This document shows positions 10,318 to 21,595 of a stretch of DNA of 64,000 bases, piece after piece. The notes beneath the pieces were generated by a model that saw nothing but the letters and a program-made list of their open reading frames with translations, ran no database searches and was not told where the DNA came from. Position 1 is the stretch's first letter, and every line of letters begins with the position of its first letter. Origin of the DNA: Mercurialis annua (Eukaryota > Streptophyta > Magnoliopsida > Malpighiales > Euphorbiaceae); NCBI RefSeq assembly GCF_937616625.2, contig NC_065572.1:53803653-53867652 (forward strand). Reading direction: 5' to 3'. Position numbers and translations under genes: made by a program.

Positions 10318-12684
10318 TGTCACGACCCAAAATATTGAGCCGCAACCGGCGCTAGGGAACGGGAGTGGTAGCTCCGGAACCCGTAGCAAGCCTTAAACTA
10401 TTAATAATTTTTTTCTCGCAAATAATAAACAATTAATATCAAATAACGGAAGCTAATATACATATATAACATATAAACAGATATTTACACTAACTGTTTA
10501 AAACCTCGCGGGCTTCAGTTACCGTACCCTATACGAACTGGCCTCGCGGTACTATATACAAAAGTTAGTGTAACAACACATACCACGTACCGACATCTGA
10601 GGCCGTGGATAACACATACTACATGTAGCCTATCAAAAACATATAAACATGACAGCAAGTAATCTGTACATTTAAAATGTACTGCTGTCTAGGCTACGAC
10701 TCTGTCAACGCGGGACCACTACTGCAGCACTCACAGAAGTCAGAAACTATACATACACAACTGACTTCTGGACTTCAAAACTGGCTTCTAGCTAAGTCCA
10801 CATACTAAGCACCTGAAAGACGTTAAAAGTGAGGGGTCAGTATTTGGGAAAATACTGAGTGAGTTTGCAATTTACTAACGACATTATTATAAAACATAGT
10901 ATTGCATTTCAAATCAATATTAATACAAAAATACATATGAATCAGTAATCGATCCTTTCAAAACTAAAATCCTAAAGCATAACACAATTTATTAATAGTC
11001 AAATTATACTGATCCAAATGGTCCGACCCGGGAGTATTCAGACTCTACCATGTCGATCGCGGCCAATCTCTTAATCCCAAATTTGTGGGTCCAACCCACT
11101 GGTAGGTCCAACCTACTAGATACGGGGCTCAGGTCACTCTAACCGAGTTCACTCTCGTATCGCATTCATATTTCAGCTTTCATAATCATATCATACCTCA
11201 TAGTCAGACACCCTAGACTGACTCATTTACTGGTGATCACACAACCTATTGACACCCAATAGGTAGCTAGTTCCGTTGGATCGTATACTAGGTCATTGTA
11301 TACAAAGATTAATCAAAACATATAGCAAATCAGCAATTCATACATATAGTCCGATGCGTATAAACAATATATCATATGATATTAAAATAACTCTAATCGA
11401 TAACGCACGAAAGTAAAATGCAACTCAAAATGACCGCTATCCAAGTAATGATGTGGTCGATCTGATAGTATGCTCTCGCTATCCCATGTTTACTGATTTC
11501 TTTGCTCGCTAACACGTCTGATACATATTAATTAACGTTTATTGGTTAGATATTAACCTCGTGTATTACACGTATAATACTTTCAAATACTAAGGTTGAG
11601 TTTCATTCTTAATGTTATTCGTGAACTCAATTTTCCTTTATCGTATTCACGATATATCAAACTCTGCTTCTCATATTCGAGAAACGTACAACATCCTTTC
11701 ATCATTTTTAGGGTCTAATATTCGAAATATTGAAATTTCGTTCCATTAGGGCTAAAAGCCCATTTTGGTCCCCATGGACCCACTGTGCGGGCGCGCAAAG
11801 GCACTGTGCGGTTTGCGTTCGCACACTCAAGTGTGCGATCGCACACTGAGGGCAGCCCCCGGAAACTCGTTTTCCGGGGTTATTCATCAATTCCGACGTG
11901 CTTAATACTCTAATACTCAAAACCCGACTTTCCGTTTTCACCAAAACACTAATACGACCACAAAAACGTCAAATTTCAACCTAAACATAATACTAACTAA
12001 AATCAGCCCATAAATCCGAATTTTACCAAAATTTCTCAAACTTTTACCTTAAAACGAAGCTTGCAATCGATAGGGCTTTCGATTATGAGGAAATCGCCGC
12101 GAAAATCGCTCGGATCGGACGTCGAACGGAGAAACGGCGGCGAAACGATCGTGATCGAGGGTTTTAGCTTCTGGAGCTTTCTTTCTTCCTCTAATTCTTA
12201 CTTCATTCAAATGGTAACCTTATATTTATATATGGTTAAAAGCTCACTTTGATCCCTCTTTTCTTTCTTTGTTACAAAATGTCTTTTGAACTTTTCTTTT
12301 GTACAATTTAGTCCATAGCTAAATTAATAAATTCTTTTATTATAACTTATACGTATTATTTATACCCGATAAATAATACGAATCCCGATATTAGTATTTT
12401 CCCGTCAAAATCTAAAAATTCCATTTTCGAAATATAGTGGCTAAATTACCACTTTGGTCCCTGTACTTTATTTTGGGCTCTTCTTGATATTTTTCCTTTT
12501 ATTCCAATTCCATCTTTAGAATTGAAATATAACCTTTATTTTCGCATCACTACTTCCTCAAAACCGACCTACTAAAACTTCATTTACTTTAATTTTTCGG
12601 AAAACTTTCCGATATCGCCACTCAGGCGACTAATCACTCGCCACGTGGTCCAATTAAATAATTTAAATCTTTTGGGGTATTACA
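10318..12684 (-). repeat. Left (3') LTR of element A
   Basis: On the minus strand it begins TGTAATACCCC and ends GGGTCGTGACA. A TATA-like AT run lies at about 12216-12236. A conserved LTR end with the hairpin GGAG/CTCC is at about 10335-10390, the CCTATTG/CAATAGG hairpin at 11245-11263, and a two-unit dyad minisatellite at about 11780-11850. It lacks an approximately 80-bp segment present in the right LTR near 26950-27030. Confidence 0.93.
11780..11850. repeat. Dyad minisatellite in A left LTR
   Basis: About two units of a ~21-bp GC-rich repeat. One contains the perfect 18-bp palindrome AGTGTGCGATCGCACACT at 11831-11848. The same site in the right LTR has about four units. Confidence 0.85.
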
Positions 12685-12700
12685 TTCTTCCCTCCTTATA
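12685..12700 (-). promoter_or_regulatory. Polypurine tract of element A
   Basis: On the minus strand the sequence TATAAGGAGGGAAGAA abuts the left LTR. This is the expected position of a plus-strand primer for a minus-oriented element. Confidence 0.85.
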
Positions 12701-12992
12701 AAAATCTGTCCTCGAATTTTCATAAAACTTGTTGGGACCTTAAAGTTGTCCTTATACCTCTCTTAACATCTATTACTACGCATCAGTCATAGTTTCCTTC
12801 TTTGTACCTTAACTCTTAACTCTTCACTTACAACTGTGATTTCATACCTGCTGCTAATTGACTATCTATCTTGCTCATAATAGCTTCTTGTTGTTGCGTA
12901 GTTGAGTATCTTCTCATTGTCACTTTTGTTCTGTCCGTTGTCTTTCCGAAGTATTGTAGCTCTTAGATGCATCTTTGATGTCGTAACTCTTG

Positions 12993-15900
12993 CATCATTA
13001 CTATCTGGTCTGGATTTCCCCTTGTCGTTGTTAATAAGCGTTGATTCAATGTCTCCTTGATTCATCATCTCCTCTGTATCATTCATCGTATGCTGTCCGC
13101 CTCTCTTATACGTAAACAGTCAGCGACATGATATCTTCATTCTTAGTGACGCATTTACTTTATTCATACTCCGATGACAATTTATCCTTACAATCTCAAA
13201 TCTACTATTATAGTTCTTGCTGTCATTCACCGTCGCTACTTTCCTTTCTCAAATTGTTGTCTTCATTTCTTACTTTCCTCCTTGTCACTTCTGATACTTA
13301 GTTCCTTTATCAATTAGTTCTTTCTAACTACATTTCGTCTATCTAACTCGCTGTTTCTTAGCGAAGTTGAGTTTAATGCCTCTTCTATTGTCTTTAGTTT
13401 TCCTTCTCTTTTCCTTCTTTAGCTTTCGTGAACTTCGCGTGGTTTTATTAATCATAATCCTTTATCTGTTTTCCATTGCTATAAACACCTCTCTTTGAAC
13501 TAATACTATTCATATTCTCGCCTTCTTTGCTCTTCTCTGTTTGGTCCTTGAAGATCATCTCAAGTTCTTTACTGACATGTTAGTCAAAGCTGTCATATTC
13601 CTTACGTCACCATTCCTTAGTCACATTGACCTTATAAAAAATCTCATATGTTCCTTTAATATTTAACTTTCTCGAGAATCTTTCTTACTTGCTAGCATTT
13701 ACTTAGCCTCATTCTTACTTTCGAATAGTTCCATGACTTTATTTTCACTCTTCAAAATATATTTTTAGTACTGATCGTGATCGTTTCATAGTTTGTCTTT
13801 ATTTTGTCTTTCATCTTCTTCTTAAATGTTTTCCGATTGTTCTTAACATTTAGGTTGTATTTGACTTTGTAACTCCCAAAATTAGGGAATAGTTCCAGTT
13901 TTGTTGTCCTATACACCTTGTGCTTCTTTAGCACTTACAACATGGTTCTAATGTCTTTTAAACAATTTGATTTCCATGTACTAGTATCATCTCTCGTCCT
14001 TATAACATCGTGGCTCCTTAGATGTAGTTCACTCCTATTTGTCCAATAGAAATGAAGTATCATCTTATCCTTTACTTATTATATTTATTACGCCTTCCCT
14101 CCGTTTATAACAGTTCTATAGCTGCTGTTCAATTTTGACGATCCTTCTGTTATATATTTTAAAACTTTCCACCTTTCTAATCATCTTACTAGACTTCGGG
14201 ATACATGTTTTTTTCTATCACATCTTCTTTCACGTTTTTCACCATTCTTACATTTACTAACACGTATGTCTATACATGTGGCCTTTCTCTTTATACTAGA
14301 ATTCTACAACTTAAATTTTCTCCTTTCTATTAACGCAACTTATAACTCTTGATGCCGATATTAGTAACTTCACTTAATATCAGTTATATAGCATCATTTA
14401 TCTCTTGATCTATCTAACTTCGAACCTTCACATCTTACAAGATCATTTCCTTCGTCATTTTGTATCCTTTACTTCTTTTTGAATATGGTTCTCTGTATCT
14501 TCTAACACTGACATTGATAAGATTACATTTCCATGAAATATTACTTGATGGTCATCGTTCATATTATCATCCTTTATACTTTTAATTTCTCTCCTCTGAT
14601 ATGACTTTCGATCGCTATATTAATTATCTCAACATAAAGATGTTTATTATATTCTTCATCCTTATGTATTCGTTACTTTTCTTTTGTCTAACAGAACTCT
14701 CAGTCATTTCATCCTTTGTTCTAACATGAGGATAAATCCTGTATCCTTAGATGTTGTCAGCGCATCGCATCTTAACTTCCTGTGCTCTCCGGCGATAACT
14801 CCTTATTCACACTCTCCTTTAGCTTTATTAGCTTTGTTACAATTAATCTTTAACATGGCTTTATTCTATTATTAGGGCTTATTTTACAAGTCTTATTCTT
14901 ACTTATTAAGAATCTTTTATTATTCGTCGCAGAGTTTCACATCTGAGTTCACTTACTAAACAAAAGATTTCAAAACATTCTTTGGCTGGCCAGCTCTTTA
15001 AACCACTTTTCATAATTAGTTTAAAATCATCAATACAATTGTAGCTCAGAGTGATGACACCTCTCATCACCAAATTGCTCGAAATTGCATTTTCTTTATC
15101 ATTATAAAGATGTGATGCATGATCAACATTTTGAAAATCATATTTTTATGCATTTCTATCGTGATTATGCAATGTCATATGCGATGTCTGAGCACAATTG
15201 TACTTTGAAAATTATAGAAACTTTCATAGTTTTCATAAAAGCGTAAGTTTGTTTCAGATTGTACACTCTGCGACAGTTAACGGCTTCCTTTATTGTTATT
15301 GGATACATTGTAAATTTTTGTATTGCTGTCACTTCCTGTCGTTTTCAGAATATTCTTCTGCTAGCATCACTCTGCTTCCCACACTTCCAATAACCCATTT
15401 CCAATCTACAGCTTCTCATAACCATAACTACTACTTTCATCTTTTCCTTCACAACTTTTAGAACGTAATATAGGAATTACGTTCGCGATAATGTATTGTG
15501 TATTGTTTACTATATGATTGCTTTTGCAGATTATGTTTATATGTTCTTTTATTAGTCGCGTGTTTATTAACATTGCTTCCTATAGGTTCTCGATATCTGA
15601 GATATTATCCTATAGACATATTCTAATACTGATATCCTATTATGCAATGTAGCAAACATATATACACAAATACTCAAAGCATATAAATCACTGATACCTG
15701 GAGGTGCCTGATGCGGAACGCTAGGTTCCCTAATGACTACGCCTATATGTCGGCCCCTAACTCTTCTACCGGAGTTGCCTCCGCCTCTGTGCACAAAGTG
15801 GGGGTTGGTCCTGATTCTAGAGGATGTGTTGACGTAATCCGGATGGAACTCACGCCTAAAATAGAAGGGTCAAACGGGATTACCGTCCCATTCACGGTCA

Positions 15901-16116
15901 GTCTCGATCCTACGGGCCATCGTAGTGAGCGTTCCAAAATGTTTACCTACATACTCATATAGCTCACCAAACTCAGGTCCTAAGCCTCTGACGTATCTAC
16001 GGTTGATGGTTCTGTTATCTTCGTTCAGATCGGGGACTCCCTCATTCATTCGCAGAAAATCAAAAGAATACAACCCTACTGTTAGCATTCCTCTAGAAAA
16101 GGAGCGCATCTGTCTC
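12993..16116 (-). repeat. 3.1-kb direct duplication, left copy
   Basis: Internal sequence of element A repeated at 21596-24720 with an offset of 8603-8604 bp. It holds mostly non-coding A interior plus the C-terminal part of the A protein (15567-16116). The left copy joins truncated element B at 16116/16117. Comparison by eye shows about 15-20 differences before position ~13763, none noticed between ~13763 and ~16065, and two in the last 50 bp. Confidence 0.95.
15567..16116 (-). pseudogene. A-protein C-terminal fragment (duplicate copy)
   Basis: Minus-strand fragment of the unknown family ORF described at 24171-25200, cut at 16116 by the junction with B. The conserved block NRRYVRGLGPEFGELYEYVG, an in-frame TGA and the tail ending HQAPPG are all present, exactly as in the right copy. 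It lacks the N-terminal repeats and the acidic stretch, so it is not a gene on its own. Confidence 0.85.
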
Positions 16117-17985
16117 GCACGTGGCGCCGTATAAATAATGTCTCCAAATCTTTAGCGCGAAAATCACCGTTGCTAGCTCTAAATCGTGCGTCGGATAGTT
16201 TGTTTCGTGCTTCTTAAGTTGTCGTGAAGCGTATGCAATTACTCGACCGTGTTGCATTAGGACACATCCTAATCCAACTCTTGATGCATCAAATTAGACT
16301 GTGAATCCTTCAATTCCTTCTAATAACGCTAAGACTGGTGCCGTCGTTAGACACTCTTTCAGTTTCAGAAAACTGAGTTCGCACTGGTCTGTCTAGTTGA
16401 ATTTCGCGTTCTTCTGAGTTAACTTTGTCATAGGTAGAGCGATCTTCGAAAACTCCTGTACGAATCGTCTGTAGTATCCTGCTAAACCCATGAAACTCCT
16501 AACCTCCGTAACTGATTCAGGCCGCTTCCATTCTATCACAGCTTCAATCTTCTTTGGATCAACCTTAATGCCGCTTTGTGATACCACATGACCCAAGAAA
16601 GCCACTTCCGTTAGCCAAAATTCACATTTAGAGAATTTGGCGTAAAGCTGTGCTCTCTTAACGTCTGTAGTACTATCCGCAGATGATGTGCATGTTCTTC
16701 TTCTGTACGCGAATAGATCAAAATGTCGTCGATGAACATGATCACGAACTGATCCAAGTACAGTTTGAATATCCTATTCATCAAATCCATAAAGGCTGTC
16801 GGCGCGTTCGTCAATCCAAATGACATAACAAGAAACTCGTAATGTCCATAACGAGTTCGAAAAGCAGTCTTCTGAACATCATCATCGCGAATCTTCAGCT
16901 GATCATAGCCTGATCTCAAATCGATCTTGGAAAATACTTCGCTCCTTGTAACTGATCAAATAAATCATCGATTCTAGGTAACAGATACTTGTTCTTGATC
17001 GTCACCTTGTTCAATTGTCGATAATCAATACATAGTCGGAGCGATCCATCCTTCTTTTTCACAAATAGCACTGGTGCACCCCATGGGGATACACTTGGTC
17101 TGATGAAACCGCGATCAAACAACTCTTCTAATTGATTCTTTAGCTCCTTAAGCTCTGCAGGTGCCATACGATAAGGTGGTATTGATATCGGCTTCGTGCC
17201 AGAAGTCAATTCGATACAGAATTCAATCTCACGGTCTGGGGGTAATCCAGGTAATTCCTCTGGAAAAACGTCTGGATATTCAGATACTACTGGTACATCG
17301 CTTAAATTTAAACTTTTCTTCTCCACGTCTCGCACCATCGCTAAGAATCCTCGACATCCCTTCTTCAACATGCGACAAGCTTTAATAGCTGAAATAATAC
17401 TCGTAGGAGATTCCATCTTATCACCCTGAATTGAGACTGGTTCAATCCCAGGTGTATTGAACATTACCTTCTTCTTCCGGCAATACATTGGCGTAGTGCT
17501 GAGCTAGCCAATCCATTCCTAGTATGACGTCAAAAGCTAACACCTCAAGTAAAATCAAGTCAACTAACAAATCTCATCCTTGAACTCTCACAGGAAAAGA
17601 CGGATAAACGATACTAACTTCCACGCTCTCGCCAACTGGAGTAGCTACAGACAAAGGATTTCTAAGATACGCCGGTTGCACTCCTAACTTACTAGCGAAG
17701 CTAGGCGAAACAAATGAATGCGTAGCGCCCGGATCAAATAAAATTTATGCGTCTTGAGAAACGATAGGAAAGGTACCTTGCACCACAGCATGGGAAGCCT
17801 GAGCCTCCTGAGGATTCAGTGCAAAGACCCTGGCCTGACTCCCGCCAGCCTGCAAAGTCTGACCAGTACCGCGACCTCCGCCGTTTCTTCCTCCTCGATT
17901 TGCGTAACCACGGCCTCTCTGGCTAGTGAAGGTACTTCTTGTCTGATCATATCCTGACGCTGTCTGATGCGCAGTCCTCTGCTGC
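16117..17985 (-). pseudogene. Element B pol fragment: protease-RT-RNase H
   Basis: Read right to left: a protease with DPGATHSF (Pro where Ser is usual) near 17726-17735; RT from about 17340 with [33 protein letters not shown] and the catalytic FIDD at 16725-16736, intact; [19 protein letters not shown]; then RNase H up to [10 protein letters not shown], where the element is cut. Damage seen: a stop just before the protease motif, a one-base frameshift near 16925 in the RT palm, another near 16660, and stops after 16393. The order is normal for gypsy Pol, but no functional polyprotein can be made. Confidence 0.93.
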
Positions 17986-17989
17986 TGAT

Positions 17990-19172
17990 AGGAAGGTTGC
18001 ATCACAGTAGTCATCGAGCCCTAGGGCATCTGCCTCGGACAATATCTAGCAAAATAGCCTCATTGACCACAGTTGAAACAGGCTCTAGTAGCAGTGTAGC
18101 ACGCGCCGTAAAGTCTCCTATTACAGTTCAGACATATAGGAACTCCGCCTCCCATATCACTCATAGTTCTGGCACTAAATCTGGTGCCTGAAGTACTGAC
18201 TCTAGTTCCATATCGAGCTCTCTTATTTCTCTGCTGACGTGATGTGGGGCGAGAATGACTTCTAACATATGATTGGGTAGGTGCGCTCTGTACACTGCAA
18301 AACGTATTATCTCTCACAGGTGCAACATTAGAAGAGTCAGGAATTCTCCCAAAATGGATCAGAGAAACTTCCATTATTCTGGCGCAATCGATCAGTTGCA
18401 CCAAAGTTCTTCCGATATCAGACGTCAGACTCACAAATTCAGCTCATAGACCCTCTATAAACCTTGAGTTTACTCTAACTGGGTCTGCAGTCAGGTCAGG
18501 TGCAAACCTACTCACTCTGGTAAACTCTGTCACAAACTCTTGCACACACCGATTGCCTCTACTCAGGGTCAGCCACTGATTACTATAACTTTCCCTCACC
18601 GCATATGGTAAGAAAAATTCTCTAAAACGATTCACGAATTCAGCCTAGGTCATAGTGTCCATGGTTGGCTGAATGTGCTGCTGAAACCAATCTTTCGCGG
18701 GTCCTTTCATTGACATTTCCACCATGACGATGGTTTGTCTCTCATTAGCTTGTAGACGTCGAGCGTTATGTTCTACTTCTTCTAGGAAATCTAGAGCATC
18801 ACCTGAGCCGTCAAACTTAGTTGGCTTGAGGCGCATATAAGCCAAGACGATATCTCGATCAGTGAAAGCAACATTGCGTAGCTGTTGCTGCTGTAGTTGT
18901 TCACAATGCATATTCTGCACCTCAGCCTGATTGGCTTGCATAGCTGCAATTCCCGTAGCGAACTGGTTCATATCAAAACCCATAACATTAGGTTGCTGAG
19001 TTTGCGCTTGCACTCCAGGTGCCTGCGCCTAGGCCTCTTGGCCACCAACCCCGCCATGAACAGAAGACTCATCTTGAGCTTCTGGATGGACTTCATGCGC
19101 CCCTTCTATAACGTTTCGTGCCGCAGCGGCAGCTTGTTCTTCTTCTTGTCGTGGGTCAGATATCCTGACCAA
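17990..19172 (-). pseudogene. Element B gag pseudogene
   Basis: A gypsy-type Gag in one frame interrupted by stops. The probable original start at 19170-19172 now reads TTG, followed by VRISDPRQEEEQ. The retrotransposon gag core includes PTKFDGSGDALDFLEEVEHN and FVNRFREFFLPYAV. Two zinc-knuckle-like clusters follow (CLNCNRRLYGACY and CFNCGQ). In-frame stops lie at about 18645 (TAG where Trp is expected in the gag core), 18444 (TGA), 18060 (TGA after CFNCGQ), a further TAG just below it at about 18020, and one near 19030. Most look like C-to-T or G-to-A changes, as expected for a methylated, silenced element. Confidence 0.9.
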
Positions 19173-19417
19173 GACAAACAGCGTCACTTAGCCACATAAT
19201 CGCATATCATCACAAACGCATATCGTATTAAACGCGCATCTCATCACATGCGAATACACACGCAGGACAAACTCACATCCTAGAGGGAAAGCTGAAAGTT
19301 TTGAAAATCAAATAAATTCGTAACAAAGACAAGACAAGACTCGAGTCCTATGTGCTGCAGTAGAATTCCTAGGAAAATCAATCACTCTTCTGACATAAGC
19401 AATGGTAACTGGACCAT

Positions 19418-19429
19418 GCTCTGATACCA
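19418..19429 (-). promoter_or_regulatory. Primer binding site of element B
   Basis: Minus-strand TGGTATCAGAGC, four bases beyond the LTR end. It is a perfect match to the iMet-type site used by A, D and the copia element. Confidence 0.93.
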
Positions 19430-19433
19430 ACAT

Positions 19434-21595
19434 TATCACGACCCAATCTCAGGGCCGAGACCGGCGCTAGGGAATGGGAGTGGTTGCTCCGAAACCCGTA
19501 GCAAGCCTAAAAACGTAAAATAATTTTTCGCGAATATAAATGTCATGCATGACATACATAAACACGTGTCATGTTGAACACACATGCCAGGCATACATAT
19601 CCTCTGGCAATCACAATATAAAAAACGCAGCAAGCGTAAAACATTTTAAACTTTAAAACATTAAAGTCATATTTACAGAAAACTATATATTACAAGCTAA
19701 TTTACAAAACACTTATCTACTGAAGCTCTAAGAGTAAAGTGTTGTTTCTTTACATACTTTCAAAAATACAGACTTATGAAAGTAGGATAGAAGTCTGTTA
19801 CTTCAAAGCGTCTTTAGCCTGAAAGAAAGTCTGTGAGGGGTCAGTATATTGGGATATACTGAGTGAGTTCATACATTTACTAATAAGTATTCAAATAAAA
19901 CATAAGACGATAATCAATTGTATGCATCCAAGTACGAGATCCGATTTAAACCCTAATCCTCAAATATACTAATCATCCATCATGCAACCCAATCATTAAT
20001 ATCAAGTTGTGAGTCGAACTCACTGGTGGGTCCAACCCACTAGATACGGGGACTCCAGGTTACACCGTAACCGAGTGCTCGCTCGTATAGAAATCATACA
20101 TCCAATCTCGAATTTCATAATCATAATTAACTCACAGCTGTATCAAATCAAAACTGGTGATCACGCAGTCCTATTGCCGCTCAATAGGTAGCACGTTCCA
20201 TCGGATCAATACTGGTTTCAAATCAAGCGTATGCGTAATTCATATAAATATTTCGCATATAAAACATGCAATTCAAACATAAAAGCAATATAAAATAATT
20301 GCTTAAATAAATACTTTAAAAGCAAATCGTATAAACTCACTGAAAACGCTTATCCAAAAATATGTTGGGGCTTAAAAACGTCAAGCTTCCCGAACTGCTG
20401 GTCCAACTGCTTCTTGCCTCGCCGGATCTAAAACAAATTTTAAAACATTTGACTCATATTAGAATCCTATTCTAAGATTGACTCTAGACTCGAGACACGA
20501 CACGTTTTACTTTCATTAACCGTCGTGCTTCTCACGCATATCCCGTCAAACGCTATTTAACTCGTTTACGGATCGTATATCATTTCTAAATTCACTCACG
20601 TTTAACCTCATTAGGTTAACTACTTATACTAATCGATAAACAATCGACTTCAATCGATTTCCAATCTCGACACGCGTATACAAACGGGAACTAAACAACA
20701 AAAATCGGGGTGCGAGGGTCGGGGGTGCACGTTCGTGCATGGGGGTGCACGATCGTGCACCTTTGTGGGGCACGGTCGTGCACTTTGGTGCACGGTCGTG
20801 CACCTTGGTGCACGGTCGTGCACCCTTGATGGTGCACATTCGTGCACCATATGTGCACATTCGTGCACCATATGTGCACGATCGCCCGAAATCGTTTTCC
20901 GGGGCTACCGACCTGCTACATGCGTAAAAACGCTCCAAACTCAACCAAAACGCATATTCTAAGCTCAAAACGCTAATAACCAATTCTATAATTGATAAAA
21001 CGATAAAATCGTTTCGTGGCCTAAAACTTTGAATCGATATAACTCAAAATATATCCGCTTAAACGATAAAACGTCAAGCTTACCATGATACGCCACTGAA
21101 ATACGATCGTTTCGAGTTATAGAACGTCGGAAACGGACGAAAAACGGAATCGAGCGACGGAACCGTAATCGAAAACAGCGAGAGAAAGAAAATGGAATGA
21201 AAGTTTTGGTTCTGGATACTTCATCTCTTCCTGATGAAGTTTGATATATATATATCGGCTAATTTGCACTTTGGTCCTTGAAACTTTTCAAAAATTTCAA
21301 TTTCGTCCAAAACCTATTCGCGTCCAAGTTTTAAACGATCTGCGATTGACTCGAAACTTTTACCATAAATACTATAAATTATTTCGCGGACTTTGCAAAA
21401 ATAAAATCCTTCACGGGATTTATAATTTATTTTATATTAATTTCTAAAGTTATTTCTTTAATTCCCGTTAATTGACTTATTAAAATTTATTCAAAATTCC
21501 CGATATAATTAAATTAGATTCTCCTTAATTTAATTTATCGAAAATCTCGACACGTGGCACGACGTAATTACCTTAAATTATTTTGGGGTATTACA
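19434..21595 (-). repeat. Element B LTR
   Basis: A 2162-bp LTR, minus strand, beginning TGTAATACCCC. Its terminal CA has changed to TA. It has a TATA-like TATATATATA run at 21241-21260, a good splice donor (ATG|GTAAGC) at 21084/21083, the hairpin CCTATTG/CAATAGG at 20170-20188, a large dyad minisatellite at 20725-20885, and the conserved terminal block shared with A, D and E at about 19450-19506. Confidence 0.9.
20725..20885. repeat. Dyad minisatellite in B LTR
   Basis: About seven or eight units at roughly 21-bp spacing, each centred on GTGCACGNNCGTGCAC, including the perfect palindrome GTGCACGATCGTGCAC. It lies about 350-530 bp downstream of the TATA-like site, so it would be transcribed. 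Overlapping ORFs in several frames on both strands come from the repeat and are not genes. Confidence 0.92.

Larger units (their letters stand above)
16117..21595 (-). mobile_element. Element B: truncated Ty3/gypsy (Del/Tekay-like)
   Basis: A minus-strand gypsy element with its 5' LTR (19434-21595), primer site, gag, protease, RT and part of RNase H. It stops inside RNase H at 16116/16117, so integrase, polypurine tract and the other LTR are missing. RT phrases such as [16 protein letters not shown] and [17 protein letters not shown] are typical of Del/Tekay chromoviruses. Several stops and frameshifts make it defective. Its right end joins A interior at CATCATTACT, the original insertion point. 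Its LTR ends resemble those of A, D and E, so B may represent the family that supplied proteins to these pol-less elements (inference). Confidence 0.93.

Noticed and set aside
12061..12252. 63-codon plus-strand ORF in the A left LTR
   Set aside because: It is antisense to the transcribed LTR leader and is not kept open in the right LTR (27421 onward).
14684..15461. Plus-strand ORFs of 63-87 codons repeated identically at 23288-24065
   Set aside because: Identity only reflects the recent 3.1-kb duplication. They are antisense to element A and low-complexity.
20624..20983. Overlapping Cys/His-rich ORFs on both strands (up to 119 codons)
   Set aside because: All are translations of the GTGCAC dyad minisatellite in the B LTR. 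A repeat unit that is a multiple of three keeps several frames open at once.
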